A DNA stretch of 64,000 nt. Source: Xenorhabdus cabanillasii (GTDB lineage: Bacteria > Pseudomonadota > Gammaproteobacteria > Enterobacterales > Enterobacteriaceae). Below, piece after piece: positions 29,348 through 38,187 of this stretch. Position numbers and translations under genes: made by a program. The stretch's first letter is position 1. Every line of letters starts with the position of its first letter. The DNA lies in NCBI RefSeq assembly GCF_003386665.1, contig NZ_QTUB01000001.1, positions 434,001-498,000 of the forward strand. The letters run 5' to 3'. The notes under the pieces were generated by a model. That model made no database searches. It was not told the DNA's origin and saw only the letters and a list, made by a program, of their open reading frames with translations.

Positions 29348-30019
29348 ATGAAATACCTTAAATTTTTCCCAGAAGGATTCCATCTTTTTGAAGATGTACC
29401 TTATAACGCACCTAATGAGCGACGCTTGACTATATCGGGCCATGGCACATTAGGGGGAAGTCTTGGCACGCTAGATAGATCTTTAAATTTCATTAAACCG
29501 GAAAAATTAATATTGATTTTAAATAGATATCTTAAAAATGATATTTTTAGATATCGGCATATCCGTTTGTTATTCTGCTATTCGGCAGATAATAGGGGTT
29601 GGTATAGTGATTCTTTTGCAGGTAGATTTTCCCGATTACTACCTAATCCGGCCCGAATTATCGTCGAGGCTTATGAGGGAGTGATTGAAGTGATGGCCAC
29701 TAATTATAATAAAAGAACCCGGGCTTTCGAAAATATATCACGATTAGATTGGAATGCTTCTGTCACTAACAATAGAGACGGAGAACCCAAAAGGGTATTG
29801 GCATCTGATTATGATATCGACGATATGTACGAGTTTCTGTTTGGGTCTGGAAGCACATGTAGTGAAACAACTCGTTTAAAGACTGCTTTTTGGAACTCAG
29901 TGAATGAATTTGAATACACATTTAAGACTTGTGATCCCGTTGAATTGAAGGACATCCTTGCTTCTCGGGTATTCTTTTGTAACGGAAGATCCAGCAGAAA
30001 TATAAATGACTTCCGTTAA
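29348..30019 (+). CDS. Possible caspase-fold (clan CD/C80 or Stv-like) protein
   Basis: 223 residues. The layout SGHG (His32) on a hydrophobic strand, followed ~45 residues later by IRLLFCYSADN (Cys77), recalls the His-Cys dyad of clan CD peptidases, such as the C80 self-cleaving domain of MARTX toxins, and the related Stv/putative-adhesin domain. A third strand, RIIVEAYEGVIEVM, fits the same fold. The C-terminal 100 residues are unassigned. There is no signal peptide. It is a single AT-rich gene with its own terminator, placed between core genes, which suggests horizontal gain. It may be an effector protease, but the family call rests on short motifs. Confidence 0.5.
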   Translation: MKYLKFFPEGFHLFEDVPYNAPNERRLTISGHGTLGGSLGTLDRSLNFIKPEKLILILNRYLKNDIFRYRHIRLLFCYSADNRGWYSDSFAGRFSRLLPNPARIIVEAYEGVIEVMATNYNKRTRAFENISRLDWNASVTNNRDGEPKRVLASDYDIDDMYEFLFGSGSTCSETTRLKTAFWNSVNEFEYTFKTCDPVELKDILASRVFFCNGRSSRNINDFR

Positions 30020-30031
30020 TTTCTATCAGAT

Positions 30032-30076
30032 ACAGCCTGAATTTTTGAACAGTAAAACTCAGGCTGTTGCTTTTTT
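30032..30076 (+). terminator. Terminator of the 29348 gene
   Basis: ACAGCCTGA (30032-30040) and TCAGGCTGT (30059-30067) form a nine-base stem and are followed by TGCTTTTTT. The T-run is on the plus-strand side, so it serves the upstream plus-strand gene. Confidence 0.75.
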
Positions 30077-30081
30077 ATCAA

Positions 30082-31347
30082 TTATCTTTTTACCAATTCT
30101 AACGACTTTGCTCCTGAATTCTGATTATGGTTCTGTGCCAGCGCAGTGATCAGCTCATTTACACCCTTAGTAACACGATGGAACTTACTGTGCTCTTTAC
30201 GAGTCATTACCACAAATACCCCGATATTTTTTTCAGGGATCATCGCCATATAAGTATTGAACCCGCCACCGCCGCCGGTTTTCTGATAGATACCCGGAAT
30301 ATCTTTTTTGCTATTCATATAAACCCAACCAAGCCCGATACCATCGGCCTGGCCTGCCACATCCATTCCTTTGATTGACGTCAGATCGGCGCGTTTAAAG
30401 TAGATACCCTGTTCACGGCTGGCTGTCTGCTTCCTCAACTGATTGTGAGAAGATAAAAACTGTTGCATCCAACGCTGCATATCGGCGGGGGTAGAATAAA
30501 TTCCTCCACTGCCTGCTGCGGCAATAGTACTGATACAGGGACTGGATTTGATCCCTTCCATCAACCGGGCACATTGAGTTTGGGTAGGCGTCAGGGTTGT
30601 ATCTTTCATCTTATAAGGATGGGTGATTTCTTCTCGCAGAAGTCGGGGATAAGGCTCTCCTGTCGCCTTGGAAAGCGCATCTGCCAATAAATCGTAGGCC
30701 AGATTGGAATAAGAAGCTGTTGTACCAGGAACGGCATTTATTTCAGCGGATTTCAGCCAAGTCCAACGATTGGATTGAGTTGGCCAGATAAACACCGGGC
30801 GTCCCCACTTTCCGCCAGGTTGTTCCCGTGGTAGCCCGCTGGTATGACTTGCCAGATGATACAACCGGATTGGTTGATTTGCGCTAAAGTTTGGTATACG
30901 GACGCCATAATAAGAATATTTCTGCAATGGATCGGTGATCCTAATCCGTTTTTTCTCTGCCAGTTTGATCATCACCTCGCTAGTCATCAATTTGGTGATA
31001 GAAGCAATACGAATTAAAGAATTCTGATTTGGCTTAATACCACTCCCTGGATAAGTTTCTCCAAAACTGCGATGCATGACCTGATTATTATCAATAACTA
31101 CCATTGCCATACCTAACGGATTACCTTCATTAAAGATTGACTGGGCATACTGTTCAACCAGCGCTGAAGTTAGTTTTCGGCTGTAGGCATTGCCGTCAAA
31201 CACTTCCCATTTTGTGGGCTGTATACTTGAGCGCTGAGTTTTGCTCTGATGTGAATGACCAGAGGTAGCGCAAGCTGAAAGCGCTAATGAAAGAGCGGAA
31301 ACTATACAAAGTTTATAGAGCCGTTTGTTCATTTTTGGATTAACCAA
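30082..31347 (-). CDS. Class C beta-lactamase-like serine hydrolase lipoprotein (AmpH/EstB type)
   Basis: 421 residues. A lipoprotein signal ends in the lipobox LSAC (Cys26). The penicillin-binding fold motifs are present: SITK (Ser116, Lys119), YSN (Tyr213) and KTGG near residue 366. Such proteins act on peptidoglycan peptides or esters rather than as true resistance enzymes. ATG codons for residues 1 and 6 are both possible starts. A 28-codon membrane-peptide frame lies 34 bases upstream in the same direction. Confidence 0.82.
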   Translation of the reverse strand: MVNPKMNKRLYKLCIVSALSLALSACATSGHSHQSKTQRSSIQPTKWEVFDGNAYSRKLTSALVEQYAQSIFNEGNPLGMAMVVIDNNQVMHRSFGETYPGSGIKPNQNSLIRIASITKLMTSEVMIKLAEKKRIRITDPLQKYSYYGVRIPNFSANQPIRLYHLASHTSGLPREQPGGKWGRPVFIWPTQSNRWTWLKSAEINAVPGTTASYSNLAYDLLADALSKATGEPYPRLLREEITHPYKMKDTTLTPTQTQCARLMEGIKSSPCISTIAAAGSGGIYSTPADMQRWMQQFLSSHNQLRKQTASREQGIYFKRADLTSIKGMDVAGQADGIGLGWVYMNSKKDIPGIYQKTGGGGGFNTYMAMIPEKNIGVFVVMTRKEHSKFHRVTKGVNELITALAQNHNQNSGAKSLELVKR

Positions 31348-31381
31348 TCAGGGAGCGTAATTAATTGAGGGGACAAAACCG

Positions 31382-31468
31382 TTATTTGTTCTTCTTAAAT
31401 ATCGCAATAACGGCACCGATAATGAAGCCCAACAGAATACCAGCGAAGATCCAATTGATAAGAGTCAT
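31382..31468 (-). CDS. Small single-span membrane protein, 28 aa
   Basis: ATG preceded by TTGAGGTAA. The sequence runs MTLINWIFAGILLGFIIG to AVIAIFKKNK: one hydrophobic helix with Gly spacing and a Lys-rich cytoplasmic end. This composition is unlike random AT-rich DNA. It is probably transcribed with the 30082 gene. Function unknown; expression is unproven. Confidence 0.5.
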   Translation of the reverse strand: MTLINWIFAGILLGFIIGAVIAIFKKNK

Positions 31469-31663
31469 AGTTATTTACCTCAAGACAGTGTTTTGCTTTG
31501 AATTATATAAGGTGTTTATAGGTTGTCTATTGGTGATAAGGCGTTATAACGGGTTGATTGATGTTAGATAGAATGAATAAGGCTGAGATTTGAGCTTTTT
31601 TGTAGAAAAACAGGTAGATTTGCTTTTTTTTTCGGCGCTTGAACAAAATTGAAAGGATAAGTG

Positions 31664-31691
31664 TTGCGAATGGTCTTCTGACAAGTATAAT
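31664..31691 (+). promoter_or_regulatory. leuX promoter
   Basis: A -35 TTGCGA (31664-31669) and a perfect -10 TATAAT (31686-31691) with 16 bases between. It lies 26 bases upstream of the mature tRNA. Confidence 0.7.
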
Positions 31692-31717
31692 GGCTCTCGT
31701 TTTCCGACCCCTTCAGT

Positions 31718-31802
31718 GCCGAAGTGGCGAAATCGGTAGACGCAGTTGATTCAAAATCAACCGCCTTCGGGTGTGCCGGTTCGAGTCCGGCCTTCGGCAC
31801 CA
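31718..31802 (+). tRNA. leuX: tRNA-Leu (anticodon CAA)
   Basis: 85 bases, from GCCGAAGTGGCG to CTTCGGCACCA with encoded CCA. The acceptor stem GCCGAAG/CTTCGGC is perfect. The anticodon loop TTCAAAA between GTTGA and TCAAC gives CAA. The long variable arm (CGCCTTCGGGTG) marks class II leucine tRNA. It matches E. coli leuX, a well-known integration hotspot, and a copy of its 3' end recurs at 33619. Confidence 0.97.
31782..31802 (+). repeat. Attachment site copy within leuX (attL-like)
   Basis: The last 21 bases of the tRNA (CGAGTCCGGCC...CACCA) recur at 33619-33638 with one G missing. An integrase fragment starts 187 bases downstream, as expected for tRNA-targeted integration. Confidence 0.75.
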
Positions 31803-31988
31803 ACGGAATATCAATGGACGTCAACTGACGTCTTTTTTTATGTCTAAAATCCAGCAGTTACCCATCTTTTTCGTTATATTAACTCTCTCAAGGTCAACCG
31901 ACTTCAACGTACATCTACCAACATATGTTGGTACAGATGATGGTATTTCTGGTTCGATAATGCTCGTACCAACAGGGAGGGCATAAGC

Positions 31989-32229
31989 ATGGCGTTAACA
32001 GATATCAAAGTCAGAACAGCCAAGCCAACGGAAAAGCAATATAAGCTGACCGATGGCAGCTATGCATCTGCTCGTCCACCCGAATGGTTCTAAATACTGG
32101 CGTATGCAGTACCGTTTTGACGGCAAGCAAAAAATGCTGGCACTTGGGGTTTATCCTGACATCTCGCTGGCGGATGCCAGAACACGTCGTGACGAAGCAC
32201 GTAAGTTGTTGGCGAATGGCATCGATCCG
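31989..32229 (+). pseudogene. P4-type tyrosine integrase, 5' fragment with frameshift
   Basis: Starts MALTDIKVRTAKPTEKQYKLTDG, then a loss of about two bases near 32060 shifts the frame to HLLVHPNGSKYWRMQYRF, LALGVYPDISLADAR and LLANGIDPG. This is the DUF4102 arm-binding domain of P4-family integrases. The core-binding and catalytic domains are gone; the frame runs straight into an unrelated fragment at ~32230. It is adjacent to leuX, the usual position of such an integrase. Confidence 0.88.
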
Positions 32230-32445
32230 GGTAACACCATTCCTGATAATCGACATGATGTATCCATCCGATTTATGGATTTTATTCGTGATAACCCTCG
32301 TGCGCAGATGTTTGAGGACGATCTCTTCACTATTCGCTATTTCCAGAAGGGGACTGGGCACATCGCGTTTAAGCGTTTGGATCTGGTCGAAAAGATGAAT
32401 GATATCGTGGCGAAGCACTATCCGGGGGCGTTGCCAGCAAAATGA
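32230..32445 (+). pseudogene. DUF4942-type gene, 3' fragment
   Basis: About 70 codons fused in frame to the integrase fragment: RHDVSIRFMDFIRDNP, MFEDDLFTIRYFQKGTGHI, FKRLDLVEKMNDIVAKHYP. This is the C-terminus I associate with DUF4942 island proteins. A deletion has removed everything between it and the integrase. Confidence 0.65.
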
Positions 32446-32558
32446 GATGTGATGTTTTTATAAGCAGAGGGGAAAGTCGAAAAGTGTTATTCAAAGACTA
32501 CGAGCTCACCGACACTGCTATCTACATCGTAGATCTCTGGCATACAAAAGAAGAATGA
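32442..32558 (+). pseudogene. RelE/ParE-like toxin, C-terminal remnant
   Basis: A 38-codon frame whose ATG overlaps the previous TGA. Its end, VLFKDYELTDTAIYIVDLWH then TKEE, resembles the last strand of RelE/ParE toxins (typically ...VLRVWHxxR). The N-terminal two thirds are missing, so no toxin activity is expected. The 32679 regulator could be a remaining partner, but the link is only positional. Confidence 0.4.
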
Positions 32559-32678
32559 TGAGGAAGCACTTTTTACGTTAACGAGTATTGCTTACCGATT
32601 TATAACTCTTTTTTGTGTTTTTTACTCATTAATGTGTTTTAATGGCATCCATTACTTTTAAGTAGGAGGTATGCCATC

Positions 32679-33476
32679 TTGCAAAACAAAATCAAAGAAC
32701 TTCGTACCCAACTATCAATTACTCAGCGTGAGTTGGCAGATATGGTTGGTACCAGCCAACAGCAGATTCAGCGTATCGAAACAGGGAAAGTTGCGGCCAA
32801 ATTGGGGCTAGCGCAAGCGATCAGCGCTGTCTTAAAGAAACCGTTAAGCGCTGTTTTTCCTGATAGCGATGACTTGCTGAAGAAATTGCGCAATCAAAGC
32901 AGTCGTAGTGACGATGAGCTGGAAAATATCGCCGCTAATGGTATTGAAATGGATGGTTGCTTTTGGAGTGTGAAACTCTGGTTACGAGGTCAGCAAGATT
33001 TTTTACTGTTACCTATTTCCCCGGCTGATAAGCGTCGTTTTTACTCATACTTTCAGGAAAGCGCAGTACCAGATCGTGAGCATTTTTTTGTTTTCGATTC
33101 TGAGCAGCATCGTTATGCCTTAAATGCCCGAGAAGTGATTTTCCACCAATTCCTGTTCGATGCGTTTCAACCTATTCCAGATGAAGAGGATAGCGATGCA
33201 AATGAGGAAAGCTATGGGAATGTCCATATCACTATAGTGAATGGTGGTCCTATTATTGAGCTGTGTTGTGAGCCTGAGATCTCTGAGGGCGACGGAATTG
33301 ATGATATTGGTCAATTGAATGCATTTTTTGACATTCTTGAATCAGAGCCGGAATCAACAGAGCGATATCAGTTAACCGACATAGATGGAGAGGATGCTTT
33401 CATCCGTATTGGTTCTATTGCGATGGTCCGAATAGAGCTTGATGCTTTGGAGTCTGTCGAGGAAGATGATGCGTAA
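32679..33476 (+). CDS. XRE-family HTH regulator with C-terminal acidic domain
   Basis: 265 residues with a TTG start eight bases after AGGAGGT; an ATG at 32671 is out of frame. Residues 3-58 form a Cro/C1-type helix-turn-helix (KELRTQLSITQRELADMVG, SQQQIQRIETGK). The C-terminal region is acidic and unassigned (WSVKLWLRGQQDFLLLPIS, YALNAREVIF). It is the only intact gene between the two att copies, so it may have been kept for a function, or the deletions that removed its neighbours are recent. Likely a DNA-binding regulator of the former element. Confidence 0.8.
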   Translation: MQNKIKELRTQLSITQRELADMVGTSQQQIQRIETGKVAAKLGLAQAISAVLKKPLSAVFPDSDDLLKKLRNQSSRSDDELENIAANGIEMDGCFWSVKLWLRGQQDFLLLPISPADKRRFYSYFQESAVPDREHFFVFDSEQHRYALNAREVIFHQFLFDAFQPIPDEEDSDANEESYGNVHITIVNGGPIIELCCEPEISEGDGIDDIGQLNAFFDILESEPESTERYQLTDIDGEDAFIRIGSIAMVRIELDALESVEEDDA

Positions 33477-33618
33477 TAGAATTCGGCATCTAACCCCAGT
33501 CATGCTCTTCCGGGATCGATGCCGAAAATCAATGAAATCACGTGTTGGTATCTGCGTTGGTATAATATCATAACGTTTATTATTAATTATTTTAAATCAT
33601 GAGGTTGAGTGATATATG

Positions 33619-33638
33619 CGAGTCCGGCCTTCGCACCA
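33619..33638 (+). repeat. Second att copy (attR-like leuX 3' end)
   Basis: CGAGTCCGGCCTTCGCACCA repeats the leuX end with one G lost. It bounds a ~1.85 kb element remnant (31782-33638). The broken integrase at 33802 lies just beyond it, so a second element once sat in tandem. Confidence 0.75.
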
Positions 33639-33801
33639 TTCGTTAGTTTTCTAACTTCTAATCAAGTCTATAAATTCCCTAAAAATTCCAATAAATCAAC
33701 AAATTTCGTTATTTTGTCGTCTACTGTGGTCTGTTGCAATCAACATGCACCAAGGGGCATAATTTGGGGCATCTACACTTCGATTTTAAATGTGCCCAAA
33801 A

Positions 33802-33867
33802 ATGAAACTAAACGCCCGATAAATCGAGACTACGAAGCCCAAAGAAAAAAACTACAAACTTGCCGAT
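33802..33867 (+). pseudogene. Second tyrosine integrase, 5' fragment
   Basis: ATG followed by MKLNAR, a TAA in place of a CAA codon, then IETTKPKEKNYKLAD. This is the same N-terminal domain as at 31989 (compare TAKPTEKQYKLTDG). The remainder has been deleted; the sequence passes directly into a primase fragment. Confidence 0.7.
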
Positions 33868-34704
33868 GTTATTATTTTGGAGAGTTATCCAATTAGTTTA
33901 TTGTTGGTTGGTTCATTGCGCTATGCTGGCAGGCAAAGGGAATATTGTATCAGCAAATATGTCCGCACTGGAAAATGCACGGGATAGAGCACTGATTGTG
34001 GGCCACTCACTAATTATTTTGCCTGATCAAACTTGCTATGCAGGCGATGGTTCAGGCATTAAAGCGGCGATGAAGTTACTATCGAGAAGCATAAACAGCC
34101 CTATTCAACCCGCATTCCTGCTGTGGTGTTAGCGGTGAATAATAACGCCATGAGTTTCAGTGATCGCAGTGGCGGGGTGTCACGGCGCCGGGTGATTTTC
34201 AACTTTTCTGAGATCGTGCCGGAACATGAACGTGATCCATTTCTGCGGGATAAAATAGCGGCGGAATTGCCTGTGATTATCCAGCATTTACTTTATCGAT
34301 TTGCTGCTCCGAAAGATGCAAGACGTTTACTGGCAGAGCAACAGAAATCCGAAGAAGCGCTAGATATCAAACGTGGCACAGATTCCTTAATGGATTTTTG
34401 CGGTTATCTGATTGCTTCCGATGAAGCTGATGGCATGTTAATTGGTAATGCGGAAATTATGCCGTTTAATCCCCGTAAATATTTTTATCATGCCTACTTT
34501 GCTTATATGAAAGGTAATAATCTGGATAAACCCATTTCTGTTACCTGATTTGGTATGGATATGCCGGGTGCGTTAGCAGAGTACGGCTTGCATTACCTGC
34601 GTAAGAAAAGTAAACAGGGCATTTGCAGCAATCTGAGCCTGAATATTGAAAACGTCAATGAATGGATGCTAAATTTAACAAGGGAAGACCTGCCAGACGA
34701 ATAA
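33868..34704 (+). pseudogene. P4-type phage primase/helicase, decayed C-terminal half
   Basis: Fragments in different frames: MLAGKGNIVSANMSALENAR and ILPDQTCYAGDGSGIKA, a gap of about ten bases near 34066, then GDEVTIEKHKQPYSTRIP and VVLAVNNNAMSFSDRSGGVS with RRRVIFNFSEIVP. A TGA at 34546 interrupts it, and it resumes with FGMDMPGALAEYGLHYLRK to a TAA at 34702. These blocks match the SF3 helicase end of P4 alpha-like proteins. The Walker A lysine region and the primase domain are lost. It is non-functional. Confidence 0.85.
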
Positions 34705-34737
34705 TTTTTTATTGAAATTTCTCAAAGAAATATAAAA

Positions 34738-34876
34738 AAGTGTTCACCACTGTTCACTCTATAATTTAAGCAAGATATATCAATGTATTATAGGGTGAAT
34801 AGTGGTGATGAGTTTGGTTTCAAGTCATCACCCTTTAACAATATGAATTTAAATAAAAATATTTAAGAGTGAACAG
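34738..34876. repeat. P4-like origin repeats (GGTGAACAG-type iterons)
   Basis: A 21-base inverted repeat (CACCACTGTTCACTCTATAAT at 34746-34766 against ATTATAGGGTGAATAGTGGTG at 34787-34807; 19 of 21 match), a second short palindrome GGTGATGA/TCATCACC (34804-34811, 34825-34832), and a further AGTGAACAG at 34868. These half-sites resemble GGTGAACAG, the iteron bound by P4 alpha at its ori and crr. They lie directly behind the alpha-like pseudogene. Confidence 0.6.
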
Positions 34877-35242
34877 TTTTATTACTAATTCTTTAACAGG
34901 GAGGGATAGATAAAAATGTTTTCTCTGGCAGGTGTTTTTCCAGCTTTCCGTGCTACTGGTTTAATTCATTAGCCAAGTAGCACGGAGAAGACAAGCGCAG
35001 CGCGTCAGTGTGGTTTTAATCTGTCGTCTTAAACAAAATATAACACAGGCAACTGTAACTATTTGTTTAATATGCGATATTAATTACGATTTTACAGCTT
35101 TCCCGTCAATCACACTAGAATAAATAATTATGGTATATTCTGTCCTGCGGTGTATCGAAAATATACAATTATCATGGGTAAGATAAAGAATTTTCTATAT
35201 GTGGTTGTTTTTCGAATTGATAAAAATCATAAGTGAGGGTAA
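34877..35242. other. Spacer before membrane protein/effector pair
   Basis: No gene seen. It is AT-rich apart from a short GC-richer stretch (about 34940-35010), and presumably includes the promoter of the 35243 gene. Confidence 0.4.
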
Positions 35243-35668
35243 ATGTGGATCAAGTTATTATTTAATATGTTGATAATAATAATTTTATTTATTTTTAGTA
35301 ACATAGGATTTATTTCTATTAATTTAACTATAAAAGAAGTAATAATCCTGTGGACAAGTAAGAAATACACTCCATCCGAATTGTCTTTTTTTATTCATCT
35401 CACCAATTATATAATGCTGACTAACAATTTTCTGTTTGTTTTGTGCACTACCCTATTCTTGTTCCGAAAAAAATTAAGAAACAGTTTACGAATAATTTTT
35501 TTTATCTTTTTAGTTAGCCTACTGAATAATATAGCTACATTTATTTACACCCTAAATTTTTCAACTTTTTTTAAATTCATTAAAAATCAAGATATACATT
35601 GGATATTGACTTTATTTCCTGTATCAATGGTTATTATTTATATTCTTGCAAGGATAAAAAACAAATGA
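35243..35668 (+). CDS. Small polytopic membrane protein (possible immunity or delivery partner)
   Basis: 141 residues with about four hydrophobic segments (LLFNMLIIIILFIFSNIGF; NFLFVLCTTLFLF; LRIIFFIFLVSLLN; WILTLFPVSMVIIYILA). It is strongly AT-rich. Its stop overlaps the ATG of the next gene (ATGA), so the two are translationally coupled. I recognise no family. Coupling to a papain-fold-like gene fits an effector/immunity pair, in which the membrane protein would protect against a periplasmic amidase, but this is inference. Confidence 0.6.
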   Translation: MWIKLLFNMLIIIILFIFSNIGFISINLTIKEVIILWTSKKYTPSELSFFIHLTNYIMLTNNFLFVLCTTLFLFRKKLRNSLRIIFFIFLVSLLNNIATFIYTLNFSTFFKFIKNQDIHWILTLFPVSMVIIYILARIKNK

Positions 35669-36476
35669 ATAATAGGGATATAATCAGACAATCAAGGATT
35701 TTAGACAAACTCAACTCTCATACATTAAATATGTATGACACGACTTGTCGATGGCTACCTAAGGGTGTTTTTTTATGGGTAGAAACAAAGGGTACAGGCC
35801 ATACATTTATTTCCGTTCATGCCGAAAGTGGAATAAGTGTATTTACCTATGGTCGTTATGCTGATACTGGACCATTAAGAATAACTGGTGATGGTGTTTT
35901 AATTTGGTTGCAAAATAATGAAGCAATAGAATATATGTCAACTGAGCTTTATAGAATGGAGGCTCAAGTTTATAACATCAGAGATGCAGATATTTTTGCA
36001 ATAATGAGGTATTTTAAAGGCCTATGGTACACAGGTAAAAATATAGGCGGTACTTCCCGCCTGAGTCCACCAAAAAATTTGGGAAAATCATTGATGTTTA
36101 TGATGTAACTGGGGTTAACTGTACAACTCACTCCGTTAAGGCGCTTAATTTCGCAAGCAGCGCAGTTTTTAAAAGAAAAAATATATTTTCTATCAATTAT
36201 ACTGAAGATTTTACTATCCCATATTCATTAAGAATATATATGAATGATATTGATACACTCAAGAAAAGTATGATTATCACTGATGTTACCTGGAGTTTTA
36301 AGCAACAAATGAGGAACACTAAAGGAGTAGTGCCTTTAAATGGAGCAGGAAAAGTGCAAGGAGCACTTGGTGTTGGTGCTAAATATTCAGGAACGCTAGA
36401 CACTCAAAGTAGTGGATATGGTGGAGCAACTTTTGGCGGTTCGGCCGGTTGGAATTACACTCCGAAAGAAGAATAA
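35665..36476 (+). pseudogene. Possible permuted papain-fold (NlpC/P60-like) effector, frameshifted
   Basis: Bases 35665-36108 encode 147 residues with GTGHTFISVHAESG (His46) and FTYGRYADTGP. Adding one A to the AAAA run near 36087 continues the frame as IIDVYDVTGVNCTTHSVKAL (Cys ~152), then to a Gly-rich tail (GALGVGAKYSGTLDTQ, GGATFGGSAGW) ending at 36476, ~270 residues in all. A His-before-Cys order with an NC(T) motif is typical of permuted NlpC/P60 and DUF4105-like peptidases, many of which cut peptidoglycan or lipids. As read, the Cys half is lost. It may be a recently broken gene or a sequence error. Confidence 0.55.
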
Positions 36477-36567
36477 TCATAAATAATAAGTTACTCATCA
36501 ATTATACTAAAGCGACTGAATAGACGCTTTAGTACTTCAATCAGTTAGAAAATTTTAGTCAATCAAT

Positions 36568-37722
36568 TTATAGAATTTTGAAAAAATAATCTTCTTTTGG
36601 TGGCTGCCATAAATCTCTAGCAAAATACTTGTCATCCACAATAAAAGCAACACTATATCTAGCTCTTGTTATTGCCACGTAGAGTTTATTTTGGACTGTA
36701 GCTGTGGAATTTTTGGCAAATGGTTTTTCCTTTCCTTTTAGAAAATTAACTATAGATTCAGTAGGATGAATTAAGACATGTGCTGCTGTTTGGCCTTTGG
36801 CGTTACCAAAGGTTTTCAGGTTGCTATACTGTTCAAACTCTTTACCTGAGGCTGAGGAGTACCTGAGAATCATTGGTTGATACAGCTCAATGTAAGTTGC
36901 GGCATTATTCGGAGAAATATAGAAGACTCCTTGATGTTTTATATCTTTCGGAGGTCTAACTTTTGATATTGTTGGTACATAATTTTCTCCCTCGTGAACT
37001 GTATCCGCCAATTTGCAAATAAGATCAATGGATCGCCAGCAGTCGTTCATGGATTTTACCTTAAAACCCATTTTGGCATACGCAGCTAATTTATCAGCAC
37101 TTGTTGAAGGTTTTTTGGGATTTGAAGAAGTATGATAAATGGTTTGTCTGAAATCACCAACTGCATGGAATTCGAGTTCTTTAGCCTTAACGATACGTTT
37201 TAGAAAGTCAAAGTCCCATCCAGCTAAGTCTTGTGTTTCATCAAGATAAACTCGTTGATAAATAGATTTTATCCTACTAGCGACATCAGCTTCAGATTCT
37301 GTAATTGTGCGACAGGCAAGTTTGGATATAAACTCTGTATGGGCTTGTCCTTTAGTGTCGAAGAAGTGTTTTGGATTGTACGTGTTACCATCTTTTTCTT
37401 TCCTTCCTCTTATCATGTATCCGTTTTTTATGTGAGGATTGCTACTATTAAGATTTATTCCAGTAATTCTACTAGGAAATATACAGCGTTGATAAGGTCT
37501 TACTATATCTTCCAAAATAAATGAGTACCAACCTTTAACAATAAATAGCTCTCTTCTAACTCTCCCCAACTCTTTGAACTAATGAATTAATTCATTCTGA
37601 TTGCTTCGAGTGTAAGTTATAATTAGTACCTTAGAGTTATTATTTGTTAACTCTATTGCTTCTTTTACTATTTTCGTAGTTTTCCCAGCATCAGCACAGG
37701 CAATAAAAAGTTGCTTAGTCAA
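36568..37722 (-). pseudogene. UvrD-type superfamily 1 helicase with in-frame amber stop
   Basis: Starts with TTG (LTKQLFIACADAGKTTKIV, Walker A) overlapping the upstream fragment's stop. Next comes VLIITYTRSNQNELIH, then an in-frame TAG at 37581-37579. The frame continues for 334 codons with VYLDETQDLAGWDFDFL (motif II), the DCWRS stretch and KLYVAITRARYSVAFI (motif VI). Restored length is ~384 residues, shorter than UvrD and near GajB-like helicases. Lying behind an OLD-type nuclease fragment, it fits a Gabija-like anti-phage pair. The 2B/2A core appears reduced. It is inactive unless the stop is suppressed. Confidence 0.75.
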
Positions 37723-38092
37723 ATTTCAATGCTTCCAATAAGTATTTGGGATACTGAATGGTTTTTTTGCTATCAAAGATTCGTATTGCAGAATCAACTT
37801 TCTTTGAACTATAGTCTTTATCGCTTTTTTCACCGATGTAAATTGACACAAAGTAAGGCTTTTTTCATATCTAAATCGGGTTTTTTATTAAAATTGTTAT
37901 ATGCTTTAGAAGATAAGGAAATTTTAGCTAGTGCGTCTAATGAATTAATATTTTTCGCATTAGCTTCAATTACAGATGGTTCGAGTGATTTTAATGAATC
38001 ATTTTTTTCTGAAAAGAAACTTATATTGTCGAACTTGAATTTATTTGCGTAATCTTCAATGTTCGATTTGTAAGATCCATCATTTGAGGATG
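37715..38092 (-). pseudogene. OLD-family nuclease, C-terminal fragment with frameshift
   Basis: The minus strand reads SNIEDYANKFKFDNISFFSE, then NDSLKSLEPSVIEANAKNIN and LDMKKALLCV. A shift near 37845 leads to SIYIGEKSDKDYSSKKVDSA and IQYPKYLLEALKFD, ending at 37715. The SLEP...AN pattern and position upstream of a UvrD helicase suggest the TOPRIM/C-terminal part of an OLD/GajA-type nuclease. Everything upstream of ~38092 has been replaced by IS-related DNA. The helicase TTG start overlaps its stop. Confidence 0.5.
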
Positions 38093-38187
38093 GCGTTCCT
38101 TGCAGTCAGCTCACCTCGTTGACCCGTCATACCTGGCGCTGCTCTATACGCCCATGATTGCCATCTATACTCTAATAAATATCATGC

